Shown in pieces: positions 9,130 through 17,849 of a stretch of DNA of 64,000 bases. The position numbers and the translations under genes are program-made. The number at the start of each line of letters is the position of its first letter. Position 1 is the stretch's first letter. Source of the stretch: Pontibacter litorisediminis (GTDB lineage: Bacteria; Bacteroidota; Bacteroidia; Cytophagales; Hymenobacteraceae); contig NZ_JARDUA010000004.1 of NCBI RefSeq assembly GCF_029360645.1, positions 372,001 through 436,000 on the forward strand. Direction: 5' to 3'. The notes under the pieces were generated by a model. The model was not told where the DNA came from, searched no databases, and saw nothing but the letters and a program-made list of their open reading frames with translations.

Positions 9130-10017
9130 TTGGAACTGAAGAATAAACTGACTGCTTTGCTGCTGGGGCTAACGGTGTTGGCAAACCCCGTGCTGGCGCA
9201 AACGCAACAACCGGATGTAAGTACAGGAGCCGTGATGCCTACGCCTGTAGAAGCAGACACAAGCGCGGCCCCGGCTTTCGATTTACGGAACAAGGCAATT
9301 ATCACGGCGGAGGGTGATACCGTTTACCCGGGTCAAAAACACCCCTTCACAGAGGCGCAGCTGCGGGAGGGGGAGAATAAGCGCTACCTGAAGCGTGCCG
9401 TAATTCCGGCCGCTGCCCTCATCGGCCTCGGCATCTATACCATTCAGGACCGGGGTGTATTCAGCAGCTTTGATGCCCGTGATATCCGCAACAAGCATAC
9501 ACCGGACTTTGCCACCAAGGTGGATGACTACGTTTTCTTTGTGCCGCTGGCCTACCTGTATGGCTTCAACGCTTTCTCCTCGCAGAACCGGCACGAGGTG
9601 GGGCGGCAGACAAAACTGCTCATCGCCTCCGGTGCGCTAACCTCTGCCCTGGTGTGGCCCACGAAGAAGCTGACAGATATAGACCGGCCGAATGGAGACC
9701 CCACCGCTTTTCCGTCGGGCCATACGGCCTACGCCTTTACTATTGCCACTGTGGTGGATAAGGAGTTCCGGCACAAGAGCCCGTGGGTGAGTGTGGGCAG
9801 CTACGCCATCGCCACCGGCACCGGCGTGATGCGCATGCTCAACAACGAGCACTGGATGGCTGATGTGCTGGCCGGAGCCGGTGTGGGCATCCTTTCGGTA
9901 AACACCGTATACTGGCTGCACGATAAGTTTGCAAAAGACAAAGGGCTGAACACCATGGTGGTGCCGACGGTGCTGCCCAACGGAAGCCCGGGGGTGGGGC
10001 TGAGTGTAACCTTTTAA
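9130..10017 (+). CDS. Exported PAP2-family phosphatase
   Basis: Type 2 phosphatidic-acid-phosphatase superfamily protein, probably dephosphorylating a lipid or isoprenoid phosphate at the periplasmic face. The 295-residue product has an N-terminal signal peptide (LTALLLGLTVLANPVLAQ) and the three-part catalytic signature: KKLTDIDRP, PSGHT, and MRMLNNEHWMADV (R-x5-H-x3-D). The only start that includes the signal peptide is TTG: there is no in-frame ATG between it and the upstream stop at 9094. Substrate is unknown. A terminator follows before the DUF5686 gene. Confidence 0.88.
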   Translation: MELKNKLTALLLGLTVLANPVLAQTQQPDVSTGAVMPTPVEADTSAAPAFDLRNKAIITAEGDTVYPGQKHPFTEAQLREGENKRYLKRAVIPAAALIGLGIYTIQDRGVFSSFDARDIRNKHTPDFATKVDDYVFFVPLAYLYGFNAFSSQNRHEVGRQTKLLIASGALTSALVWPTKKLTDIDRPNGDPTAFPSGHTAYAFTIATVVDKEFRHKSPWVSVGSYAIATGTGVMRMLNNEHWMADVLAGAGVGILSVNTVYWLHDKFAKDKGLNTMVVPTVLPNGSPGVGLSVTF

Positions 10018-10036
10018 CCTATACTTCACGAAGAAC

Positions 10037-10070
10037 GGAAGGCGCTGCAGGAGTGGCGCCTTTTCTTTTT
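10037..10070 (+). terminator. Terminator after the PAP2 gene
   Basis: An AAGGCGC / GGCGCCTT stem with a short loop is followed by TTCTTTTT. The T tract runs into TATCTTTA, a near match to the -7 element, only five bases before the next ATG. Confidence 0.7.
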
Positions 10071-10081
10071 ATCTTTACCCG

Positions 10082-12502
10082 ATGCCATACTTCCGCAGCC
10101 TCTTACTTCTATACCTGTGCCTGCTAACTGGCACTGCCCTGGCGCAGGTGCGGCAGGTGCGGGGCGTGGTGCGCGACGCGGCCACCGGCGAGCGCCTGCC
10201 TTTTGTCAGCATCGTGGCCAACGAGGGCGAAACCGGCACCACCACCAACCTGGAGGGGGAGTATAACCTGCGCCACCGGCAGCCTATCCGCAGCCTGCGC
10301 TTCAGCTACGTGGGCTACCTGCCCCATACAGTCTACCCTGACTCCGTTGAAAGTATAAACGTGCAGCTACAGCCAACCGCGGCCCGGCTGCAGGAGGTGG
10401 TGGTGCTGGGCACCGGCGAGAACCCGGCGCACCGCATCATCCGGCTGGCCACGCAAAACCGCGAGCGGCACCACCTGCAGCACCTCGAGAGCTATACCTA
10501 CCGCACTTACAACAAATTCATACTTACCGCCACCGATGTGGGGGAGCAGGAGCTGCGCGATACGCTGCAGCTGAGTAAACGAGACTCTGCCTACCTGAAA
10601 TTGCGCAACCTGCTGGGCAAGCAGCATCTCTTCCTGGTGGAGAGCATCACCGACTACGCCTTTCTGCAGCCCAACCTCACCAAAGAGACTATCCTGGCCA
10701 CGCGCGTGTCGGGCCTGCAGCAGCCGAGCTTTGGCGTAGTGGCGGCCGAGGCGCGGGAGTTCTCGGTGTACGACGACCTGCCGGTGTTCTTCGGAAAGCG
10801 TTACCTGAGCCCCATCAGCCCGGGCAGCACCCGCAAGTATAACTTTGTGCTACAGGAAACGGTGGTGCAGGGGCAGGACAGCATCTTCATCATTTCCTTT
10901 GAGCCGCAGCAGGGCCGGAACTTCGAAGGGCTGAAAGGGCTGCTGTATATCAACAGCAGCGGCTGGGCGGTGCAGAATGTGCTGGCAGGCTCGGCGGGGG
11001 ATGATGATAAGCGTAACATACAACTGCAGCAGCGCTACGAGCGGGTGGGGCCGCAGCAGAAGTGGTTCCCCACGGAGCTGGATGTGGAACTGACCATCCC
11101 GCAGCTCAACCTGAACGGGCACCAGCCTTACGCGCACATGCGCACCTACATCACCAACATCAACCTGAATCCGAACCTGCGCCGCTCTGAGTTCGGCGTG
11201 GTGGCCCTCAGGCAGCAGCCCAATGCCCACCGGCAGCCCGACAGCTTCTTTCAGACCTTTCGCCCCGACTCGCTTACCCAACTGGAGCAGCGCACCTACG
11301 AGCGCCTCGACAGCGTAGGCCGCGCCCAAAAGCTAGACCGCACCATCCGCACACTGGAGTACCTGATGAGCAAGCAGATCCCCATAGGGCCAATAAGCCT
11401 GGACCTGAGGCGCCTGTTCCGCGTGAGTGCCTTTGAGGGCGTGCGCCTGGGTATGGGAGCGCATACGAATGACCGTCTTTCGGAGCGGTTTAAGGTGGGC
11501 GGCTACTGGGGCTATGGGTTAAAAGATGAGGAGGCCAAGTATGGCGCCGATGCCTCGGTTATACTTTACAAGCCTCTGGAGCTGCAGCTTAAGGCCGCGT
11601 ACTTCAAAGACGTGCTGGAGACCGGCGGGCGCAGGTTGGCCTTCGAGGAAGGGCACGGCCTGCTGGGTAACCTGCGGCGGGCGCTCTTAACAGATATGGA
11701 TTACACCTCGCACCAAAGCGTAGCCTTGCAGGGCCGCGTGCTGCGTTACCTGCAGGCCAATGCGCAACTGCGGCAGGAGGAGCGGCGGCCAACGCTGCTG
11801 CAGCCGGAGGGGGAGCCGATGCCGGAGTTTAACCTGACGGAGGCGGTGCTGAGCTTGCGCTATGCCCCAGGCGAAAAGTACATGCAGCAGTTCAACCGCA
11901 TAGTGCCCATGGCCGGGGAGGATAAGCCGGTGCTGTGGCTGCAGTATACCCGCGGTTTGGATGGTTTTCTGGACGGTGACTACGGCTACAACAAGTATGA
12001 TTTGCGGCTAAAGGCCCTGCTGCGCCACCGCACCTTCGGCGAGAGCAGCTTTACACTTGCCGGCGGCTGGGTAGATGGCAACGCCCCGTTGGTGTCGCGC
12101 TACAACGGCTACGGCAGCAACAACCGCGACTATAAACTGTACACCGGTGATGGCTTTGAAACGATGTACCCCTACGAGTTCTTCACCGACCGATATGCTT
12201 CCCTGTTCTTCTCCCAGAATTTTGGCAAGCGCCTGCTCAACACCCGCTTCTTTGCCCCGGACCTGGTGGCGGTCACCAACATCGGTATCGGCAGCATGGA
12301 AGAGCCGCTGCAGGAGCTACCTGAAATAGCCTACAGCAGCATGCGCAAAGGCTATTTTGAATCCGGGTTAATGCTCAACAACATCATCAGTTCTCCGTTT
12401 AGTGGCATAGGCATAGGTGCCTTTTACCGCTACGGCCCTTATGCCCTGGATAACTCCCGCGACAACCTCCGCATCAAGCTTACGGCAAGTTTGCTGTTTT
12501 AG
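10082..12502 (+). CDS. DUF5686 outer-membrane protein with carboxypeptidase-regulatory-like domain
   Basis: The 806-residue product has a signal peptide (LLLLYLCLLTGTALAQ), then a CarboxypepD_reg-like beta domain (about residues 22-110, with GVVRDAATGERLPFVSIVAN and GTTTNLEGEYNL). This is the plug-like extension also seen in TonB-dependent receptors. The long remainder matches the DUF5686 family, rich in aromatic alternating strands and ending in RIKLTASLLF, a C-terminal beta-signal expected for an outer-membrane barrel. No TonB box or plug typical of SusC was seen. Function is unknown; it is a common Bacteroidota surface protein. It appears to be a single-gene unit. Confidence 0.82.
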   Translation: MPYFRSLLLLYLCLLTGTALAQVRQVRGVVRDAATGERLPFVSIVANEGETGTTTNLEGEYNLRHRQPIRSLRFSYVGYLPHTVYPDSVESINVQLQPTAARLQEVVVLGTGENPAHRIIRLATQNRERHHLQHLESYTYRTYNKFILTATDVGEQELRDTLQLSKRDSAYLKLRNLLGKQHLFLVESITDYAFLQPNLTKETILATRVSGLQQPSFGVVAAEAREFSVYDDLPVFFGKRYLSPISPGSTRKYNFVLQETVVQGQDSIFIISFEPQQGRNFEGLKGLLYINSSGWAVQNVLAGSAGDDDKRNIQLQQRYERVGPQQKWFPTELDVELTIPQLNLNGHQPYAHMRTYITNINLNPNLRRSEFGVVALRQQPNAHRQPDSFFQTFRPDSLTQLEQRTYERLDSVGRAQKLDRTIRTLEYLMSKQIPIGPISLDLRRLFRVSAFEGVRLGMGAHTNDRLSERFKVGGYWGYGLKDEEAKYGADASVILYKPLELQLKAAYFKDVLETGGRRLAFEEGHGLLGNLRRALLTDMDYTSHQSVALQGRVLRYLQANAQLRQEERRPTLLQPEGEPMPEFNLTEAVLSLRYAPGEKYMQQFNRIVPMAGEDKPVLWLQYTRGLDGFLDGDYGYNKYDLRLKALLRHRTFGESSFTLAGGWVDGNAPLVSRYNGYGSNNRDYKLYTGDGFETMYPYEFFTDRYASLFFSQNFGKRLLNTRFFAPDLVAVTNIGIGSMEEPLQELPEIAYSSMRKGYFESGLMLNNIISSPFSGIGIGAFYRYGPYALDNSRDNLRIKLTASLLF

Positions 12503-12694
12503 CGAAGGCCAAGGTGTGGGAGCAGCAGTTTGGGACAATGCAAATATTGCCAATTACATAAGGATGTGCTTGAATTAATGCGAATGTGCTTGTAGTTATG
12601 GGTGATAGTAAACAAAATAATAAAACGTAGTTCATGCTAAAGTAGAAATCCATAACTTAGCAGCTCCTTCTTTCCACTCAGCAAATCATACAGT

Positions 12695-13951
12695 ATGACA
12701 GTTTCTAAAATGGCGCAGAACCTGATCGGGTCCGAAATCATTCGGGTAGCCGGCGAGGTGAACGCAATGATTGCCAAAGGTGAGCCTATCTGCAACCTCA
12801 CCATCGGTGACTTTAACCCTAGCATTTACCCGATACCGGAGGAGCTGCGCAAAGGCATTACAAAGGCTTATGAGCAGGGGCACACCAACTACCCGCCTGC
12901 CAATGGCGTGGCCGTACTCCGCAAGGCGGTGGTGGCGTTCACACAGGAGCGCCTGGGCCTTTCGTACCCCGAGAATGATATACTGGTGGCTGGTGGCTCT
13001 CGCCCGCTGATTTATGCCACCTACCTGGCCCTGGTGGATCCGGGCGATAAGGTGGTGTATCCAACCCCATCCTGGAACAACAACCACTACTGCCACCTGT
13101 CCGGCGCTACGCCCGTGGAGGTGAAGACGCGGCCCGAGAATAACTTTATGCCGACTGCCGCCGATGTGAAGCCGCACTTGAAGGGCGCCACTATGCTGGC
13201 CCTGTGTTCCCCGCTGAACCCAACCGGCACCATGTTCTCTAAAAAAGACCTGGAGGAGATATGCGACCTGGTGCTGGAGGAGAACCGCAGCCGCGGCGAA
13301 GGCGAGAAACCGCTGTACGTACTCTACGACCAGATTTACTGGATGCTGACCTTTGGCAATGCCGAGCATTACGACCCGGTGAGCCTGCGCCCGGACATGC
13401 GCCAGTACACCGTGTACATCGACGGTACCTCTAAATGCTTTGCCGCCACAGGCGTGCGCGTAGGATACGCGTTTGGCCCGACGGTGGTGATGGACAAAAT
13501 GAAATCCATACTTGGCCACGTGGGGGCCTGGGCTCCTAAGGCAGAACAAATGGCTACCGCTGAGTTCCTGCAGGATCCGCAGGCCGTGGATAGCTTTATG
13601 GGCGAGTTCAAGCCAAAGGTGCAGGAGAGCCTGAACGTGCTCTACAATGGTTTTCAGGAGCTGAAAGCAGAGGGCTTTGCCGTGGATGCCATTGAGCCGA
13701 TGGGGGCGATCTACCTATCTGCCAAAATGGACCTGGCGGGCAAAACCACGCCGGAAGGAAAGGTGTTGGAGACAAGCCAGGATGTGACGTTCTATGTGCT
13801 GCACGAGGCGAAGCTGGCCGTAGTGCCATTCTCCGCATTCGGTTCCGGCAAAGACCTGAACTGGTTTAGGCTGTCTGTAGGTGGTGCCTCGTTGGAGGAT
13901 ATCCAGGCATCCTTGGGAAGGCTGCGTGAGGCACTGCAGAAGCTGAAGTAG
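12695..13951 (+). CDS. Class I/II PLP-dependent aminotransferase
   Basis: Fold-type I aminotransferase of the aspartate aminotransferase superfamily, 418 residues. The PLP-binding lysine lies in DGTSKCFAATGVRVGYAFG (near residue 250); CSPLNPTGTMFSKKDLEEI and LYDQIYWMLTF supply the conserved asparagine and tyrosine/aspartate contacts. The amino-acid substrate cannot be decided; Bacteroidota homologues are usually named aspartate aminotransferase. The upstream 190 bases hold two copies of ATGTGCTTG spaced by 20 bases. The gene ends in two successive hairpins. Confidence 0.88.
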   Translation: MTVSKMAQNLIGSEIIRVAGEVNAMIAKGEPICNLTIGDFNPSIYPIPEELRKGITKAYEQGHTNYPPANGVAVLRKAVVAFTQERLGLSYPENDILVAGGSRPLIYATYLALVDPGDKVVYPTPSWNNNHYCHLSGATPVEVKTRPENNFMPTAADVKPHLKGATMLALCSPLNPTGTMFSKKDLEEICDLVLEENRSRGEGEKPLYVLYDQIYWMLTFGNAEHYDPVSLRPDMRQYTVYIDGTSKCFAATGVRVGYAFGPTVVMDKMKSILGHVGAWAPKAEQMATAEFLQDPQAVDSFMGEFKPKVQESLNVLYNGFQELKAEGFAVDAIEPMGAIYLSAKMDLAGKTTPEGKVLETSQDVTFYVLHEAKLAVVPFSAFGSGKDLNWFRLSVGGASLEDIQASLGRLREALQKLK

Positions 13952-14034
13952 GCGAGTTCCCATACCTGGTGGGCAGGGGCTATATTACCAGCCATCATGA
14001 TCTACCCACCAAGAGAATAAATAAACCATGTGCC

Positions 14035-14110
14035 GCCCGGAGCCAATGGCCTGGCTCTCGGGCTTGAGTTATACTTGTAGAGACGCCCTTACCGGCGTCT
14101 CTATTTTTTT
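14035..14110 (+). terminator. Double hairpin terminator between convergent genes
   Basis: A first hairpin pairs GCCCGGAGCCA with TGGCTCTCGGGC (14035-14063, one bulge). The second is a perfect 9-bp stem AGAGACGCC / GGCGTCTCT (14079-14102) followed by ATTTTTTT. It ends the aminotransferase transcript and may also serve the convergent Lrp gene. Confidence 0.8.
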
Positions 14111-14115
14111 GCCTG

Positions 14116-14574
14116 TTACTCTATCTGTATTTGCCGGTTTATACTCTCCTCCAGCGAGATCAGTGTTTCGGTGCGCTGCACGCCCTCGATGGACTGCAGC
14201 TTCTCGTTCAGCACCTCGCGCAGGTGGCTGGTGTCGCGGCAGATGATCTTAGCAAACATGCTGTAGGCACCGGTGGTGTAGTGCAGTTCCACGATTTCCG
14301 GTATATCCCGCATCTTCTCCACTGTTTCCTTATACTCCGAACCCTTCTCCAGAAACACGCCGATAAACGCACAGATATCAAAGCCTACCGCCGACGGATT
14401 TACCAGCAGCTGCGCCCCTTTCACCACCCCCATCTCTGTCAGCTTCTTCATACGCACGTGTATTGTGCCGCCCGAAACGTGCAGTTCCTTGGCAATATCG
14501 GTGTAAGCGCGGGTCACGTCCTGCATCAGCAGGCGCAAAATCTGCTTATCCAGGTTATCAATTTCGTAATTCAT
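14116..14574 (-). CDS. Lrp/AsnC family transcriptional regulator
   Basis: Feast/famine DNA-binding protein of 152 residues. An N-terminal winged HTH (YTDIAKELHVSGGTIHVRMKKL, about residues 22-45) is followed by the RAM effector domain (AFIGVFLEKGSEYKETVEKM and VELHYTTGAYSMFAKIIC) that binds amino acids and drives oligomerisation. It is divergent from an asparagine synthetase of the AsnRS-like type, with an AT-rich 164-base shared region, so regulation of that neighbour in response to an amino acid, perhaps asparagine, is a reasonable inference. No effector is shown by the sequence. Confidence 0.93.
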   Translation of the reverse strand: MNYEIDNLDKQILRLLMQDVTRAYTDIAKELHVSGGTIHVRMKKLTEMGVVKGAQLLVNPSAVGFDICAFIGVFLEKGSEYKETVEKMRDIPEIVELHYTTGAYSMFAKIICRDTSHLREVLNEKLQSIEGVQRTETLISLEESINRQIQIE

Positions 14575-14607
14575 AGGCTCCTGTGTTTGCTGCTGTTAAC
14601 AATATGA

Positions 14608-14641
14608 CAAAGATAGTGGATTTATATTGATAATTTGACAA
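14608..14641 (-). promoter_or_regulatory. Promoter of the Lrp/AsnC gene
   Basis: Read on the minus strand, TATCTTTG (14608-14615) matches the -7 consensus TAnnTTTG, and TTG at 14639-14641 sits 23 bases upstream as the -33 box. The start codon is about 33 bases downstream of the -7 element. Confidence 0.65.
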
Positions 14642-14689
14642 ACATAAAAAATAATATTTAATAAATTTATAAAAATAGATAACGTTCTT

Positions 14690-14697
14690 TACATTTG
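14690..14697 (+). promoter_or_regulatory. -7 promoter element of the asparagine synthetase-like gene
   Basis: TACATTTG matches TAnnTTTG, 41 bases before the start codon. The preceding 60 bases are extremely AT-rich and lie between the two divergent promoters, a plausible binding region for the neighbouring Lrp/AsnC regulator. No clear -33 TTG is seen. Confidence 0.6.
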
Positions 14698-14738
14698 TGA
14701 TGTATAAATGTTGAATTGTTTAACAGATCTTCAAAAAA

Positions 14739-15695
14739 ATGACTGAAGAAGTAACACTTTCGAAACCAGCGGTGCTCGATGCCACCGTAAGCCACCTGAG
14801 CCGTACGCAGTTGCCCAAGATTCTGAGGGTGCAACAAGGGATAGTGCGTGCCACACATGATTTTATGTACCGCAAAGGCCTGACGCAACTCATGCCGCTC
14901 ATGCTCTCGCCGATTACCGACCCGCTGAACCACGGCGTGGTGGATGCCACGATTGGTTACGCCGACCAGCGCTGGAGCCTCACCAAGTCCATGATCTTCC
15001 ACAAGCAACTGGCCCTGATGAACCCGGAGCTGAGCAGCCTCTACATTGTGTCGCCGAACGTGCGCCTGGAGTTCTCTGATCGCGCCGAAACAGGTCGCCA
15101 CCTGTTCGAGTTTACGCAAATCGACTTTGAGTTCAAGGGCAAGGATCGCTTTTTCGTGATGGAGTTTATGGAGGAACTGGTAAACTTTGTGTTCCGCCGC
15201 CTAAACGAGGAGATACCAGAAACTATACTGGAGCTACGCGGGGAGTTGCTGCCGCAGTACGAGAAGTGGGAGGTATGCCGCACCGAAAAACTGGAGGCTG
15301 CCCTTGGCCCGGACTACGAGCGCATCAAATCGGAGGAGGCCACCGCCCCCTTCTGGCTGCTGAACCACAAGCGCGAGTTTTACGACAAAGAAGACCCGAA
15401 GAAGCCGGGCACCTACCTGAACTACGATGTGATCTGGCCAGGTGGCTTTGGCGAAGGCCTATCCGGAGGGGAACGCGAGCATGAGTACCACCAAATTAAG
15501 AAGCGTATGGCAGAGGTTGGTACCAACGAAGAGGCTTTTGCGCATTACCTGGAGGTAGTAAAAGAAGGTGGCATCCCGAAAACAGCCGGCGGTGGCTTTG
15601 GCGTAGAACGCATGACCCGCTTTATCTGCCGTCTCAGGGATGTGGATGAGGTGACTGTTTTCTCGCGTAAGCCTTTTACAAAGGCAGTGTTCTAG
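14739..15695 (+). CDS. AsnRS-like asparagine synthetase (AS-AR type), class II synthetase core without anticodon domain
   Basis: The 318-residue product is a class II aminoacyl-tRNA synthetase catalytic core. A motif 2-like segment (RLEFSDRAETGRHLFEFTQI, residues 109-128) and motif 3 (GGGFGVERMTRFI, near 287) are visible and resemble AspRS/AsnRS. It lacks the N-terminal OB-fold that binds the anticodon, so it is unlikely to charge tRNA. Archaeal AS-AR proteins of the same layout are known to make asparagine from aspartate, ATP and ammonia. The divergent AsnC-type regulator fits an amino-acid biosynthetic role. Assignment is from motifs and context; a different ATP-dependent ligase reaction is possible. 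Confidence 0.75.
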   Translation: MTEEVTLSKPAVLDATVSHLSRTQLPKILRVQQGIVRATHDFMYRKGLTQLMPLMLSPITDPLNHGVVDATIGYADQRWSLTKSMIFHKQLALMNPELSSLYIVSPNVRLEFSDRAETGRHLFEFTQIDFEFKGKDRFFVMEFMEELVNFVFRRLNEEIPETILELRGELLPQYEKWEVCRTEKLEAALGPDYERIKSEEATAPFWLLNHKREFYDKEDPKKPGTYLNYDVIWPGGFGEGLSGGEREHEYHQIKKRMAEVGTNEEAFAHYLEVVKEGGIPKTAGGGFGVERMTRFICRLRDVDEVTVFSRKPFTKAVF

Positions 15696-15810
15696 TGTAA
15701 AAGTGATCCCTACTACCCGTGTTAGATGAATAAAAGGATATGGATGACAATAGCGACAATGCGGATAATCCTGCGAATCATACGCTGACAGCGTGTTTTA
15801 AGATGATGTG

Positions 15811-15843
15811 AAGGCCTGCTGCTTAACTGCTGCAGGCCTTTTC
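15811..15843 (+). terminator. Terminator after the asparagine synthetase-like gene
   Basis: A perfect 9-bp stem AAGGCCTGC / GCAGGCCTT is followed by TTC and a short T run, about 115 bases after the stop codon. Confidence 0.7.
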
Positions 15844-16474
15844 TGTACCGCTAGTCCTTAATAGAATTTTAAATTGTTGAGCGTAGGATGCTCAACTCTT
15901 AGCAGGAGTAAGTTTAGATGAAGCTTTGTGATAGCTGGCGAGTAGTTGGCTGCTGCACCGCGCCCAACCACCCCTGCCCCTCCTTGTTTAAGGAGAGGAG
16001 TCTGTAGCTGCTGCAGCTAAATTATAAGTTTCATGGCTGCAGGGGTAGCATCAGCAGAAGTATAAACCCACCTCTAGCCCCTCCGAGGAGGGGAATTACT
16101 CGTGAACGATTAGCATCCCCCTACCCCCTTCAAAGGGGGACTTGGCTGAGGCTCCGTCAGCGCTGGCAATCGAATTCGATCCCAGTCTTTGGGTTGAGCG
16201 CCTTCTAGATTTCCGGTGACGAGCGAGAGCGAGGCATTGCGACAGCAAAGGAAATGTAGAAGGCGCGATGCCTTATCGAGGGCCCCTACCCCCAGGACGA
16301 GCCCTCTCGGGCTGGAGAGCACCAAAGTCAGAAATGCAACGATAGGCTTGTAAGGCTGAGGATCAGCAGCAGCTAGCAAGGATAGCTTGCATCAGGCTGC
16401 AGGAAGCAGCGGCTAAGCACAGGCACAAACGGACGCTTGCGCCAGGGAAGCCGACTCCTATTGCTATGGAGCTA
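15844..16474 (+). repeat. Intergenic dispersed repeat, copy A (repeat proper about 15966-16470)
   Basis: No gene is credible in this gap. From about 15966 it is homologous to the gap at 38543-38960. It opens with three REP-like palindromes: 15966-15999 (tail CCACCCCTGCCCCTCCTT plus short stem), 16068-16095 (CCCCTCC-ga-GGAGGGG), and 16115-16137 (CCCCCTT-ca-AAGGGGG). A structured core follows: a 22-nt block at 16178-16199 identical to copy B; a long hairpin 16198-16266 (10-bp outer stem GCGCCTTCTA / TAGAAGGCGC, extended by ATTTCC / GGAAAT after one mismatch); and a 43-nt block at 16285-16327 identical to copy B. The 89-residue minus-strand frame here is not conserved in frame with copy B. Confidence 0.85.
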
Positions 16475-16506
16475 CAAAAAAGCCTGGACCGAAACCGGCC
16501 CAGGCT
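16475..16506 (-). terminator. Terminator of the DUF4407 gene
   Basis: On the minus strand a nested stem AGCCTGG..CCGG / CCG..CCAGGCT with a TTT loop is followed by TTTTTTG. It sits 27 bases after the DUF4407 stop codon. Confidence 0.85.
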
Positions 16507-16532
16507 GCTGATTATACTTTCTAAAACTAATC

Positions 16533-17708
16533 TTACCACTTATAGTAGCCGTTCTCCTCGTTGTCGTTCAGCACGTCTGCGGCGGTGTTAGGGCTGCGGT
16601 GGATATCGGCCAGCTTGCGCTCTTTCCAGACAGCTGCCGACTCGCGCACCACCTCCAGGTGTGCATCCGACTTGATGCGCTCCTCTTCCCGCTTGGCATC
16701 CATTTCATACTCGCGGCGGGCGGCAAACTTAGCCTCTGCCACTTCCTGGCGGGTATCGTACTGCTTCTGGCGCTCCGCCACACGCTGCATTTCCTGCGTG
16801 GTACGCTCGTGCTCTATTCCCTTCAGGATATCGTCGTAGGGGCCTCTGCTGGAGATAAGCTTGGTGAAGATGGGCGCGGTCTCAAGGCAGATGAACAGCA
16901 GCGTGATGAAGAACACCGGCAGCCAGGGCAAGGAATCCAGCGCATTGATGCGGGCCATCAGACCATCATAGTTCGAGAAGCTTGTCTGCCCCTCCGCCAC
17001 CGTTTCGTCGTACTTGGCCATCAGGTTGTTAATGCGCTGCTGGCGCTGGTTAATGCGTTCCTGAGCATCGGCCTGCAGTAGCTTCAGCTCTTCGTCCACC
17101 TTGTCATACTGGCGCTTCTTTTCCTCGTAAATAGGGCCTCTGCCTACCTTGCCCGTGCCACCGGTGCCATCGGCCTCGGCAGCCACGGCGTCGTACAGCT
17201 TGTTCCGCTCCTGCAGCTTGGCCTCCACCTCCTGGCGTATGGCGGCAATCTCTGCCTTTACAGAGTCTACCTCGGCAAACTGGCGGTTCACCAACTGCTT
17301 GTGCTCAATGGCCAGCTCTGCCTGCTTCTCCTTCAGCACGGCCTGTATTTCCTTATCGAAAATCTTTAGCTCGAGTGGCTTGGAAATAACCACGGCCAGC
17401 ACCAGTGCCAGCAGAATACGCGGTGTTACCTGCAGCAGTTCTTTCCAGAACCTGCCCTCCTTGCGCAGCGTGGAGACAATAAAGCGGTCGAGGTTAAAGA
17501 TAACGGCACCCCACAGCAGCCCGAAGGCAACGGCCATCGGCGCCGAGTCGAAAACGGTGTAAAGCGCGTAGCCGCCCGAGATGCTGGCCAGCACCCCTGT
17601 GAAGAGTACGGTGGCGCCCACACCCGCATACTTTAGGTGCTCCGATTTAGAGCATTTTTCAAGAATGGTATCGTCGGCGCCGGCACACCACCAAAAGAAT
17701 TTCTTCAT
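16533..17708 (-). CDS. DUF4407 membrane protein
   Basis: The 391-residue product has hydrophobic helices near the N-terminus (ATVLFTGVLASISGGYAL, MAVAFGLLWGAVIFNLDRFI, ILLALVLAVVISKPLEL), a central charged coiled coil (roughly residues 125-250), one more helix (LPVFFITLLFICLETAPIF), and a second charged coiled-coil tail with many QMQRV/EAKF-type heptads. This order is the DUF4407 family. Function is unknown. Single-gene unit with its own promoter and terminator. Confidence 0.85.
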   Translation of the reverse strand: MKKFFWWCAGADDTILEKCSKSEHLKYAGVGATVLFTGVLASISGGYALYTVFDSAPMAVAFGLLWGAVIFNLDRFIVSTLRKEGRFWKELLQVTPRILLALVLAVVISKPLELKIFDKEIQAVLKEKQAELAIEHKQLVNRQFAEVDSVKAEIAAIRQEVEAKLQERNKLYDAVAAEADGTGGTGKVGRGPIYEEKKRQYDKVDEELKLLQADAQERINQRQQRINNLMAKYDETVAEGQTSFSNYDGLMARINALDSLPWLPVFFITLLFICLETAPIFTKLISSRGPYDDILKGIEHERTTQEMQRVAERQKQYDTRQEVAEAKFAARREYEMDAKREEERIKSDAHLEVVRESAAVWKERKLADIHRSPNTAADVLNDNEENGYYKW

Positions 17709-17732
17709 CTACACGTTATCAAAAGTTTTATG

Positions 17733-17740
17733 CAAAGCTA
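17733..17740 (-). promoter_or_regulatory. -7 promoter element of the DUF4407 gene
   Basis: TAGCTTTG on the minus strand matches TAnnTTTG, 24 bases before the start codon. Confidence 0.55.
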
Positions 17741-17849
17741 CTGCAAAAGGTATAGGTTACTAACGTAAAGTACAGGTAGTTCTATACCTTTTCAGGGACA
17801 TAATCGACTAATATCCAAATAGCTACTATAAAACAGCCAACAGTAGTAG

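Noticed and set aside
16110..16379. 89-codon minus-strand frame in intergenic repeat copy A, with a similar 84-codon frame in copy B (38666-38920)
   Set aside because: The peptide LVLSSPRGLVLGVG is shared, but beyond it the frames shift (PKDWD in A against TQRLGS in B over the same bases), so the DNA rather than a protein is conserved.
16396..16412. GCAGGAAGCAGCGGC in the repeat tails recalls the GGAAGCAGC of SRP RNA
   Set aside because: The rest of the SRP RNA signature (the facing strand of the asymmetric loop and the closing helix) is missing, and the sequence occurs in two copies, unlike a single-copy SRP RNA gene.
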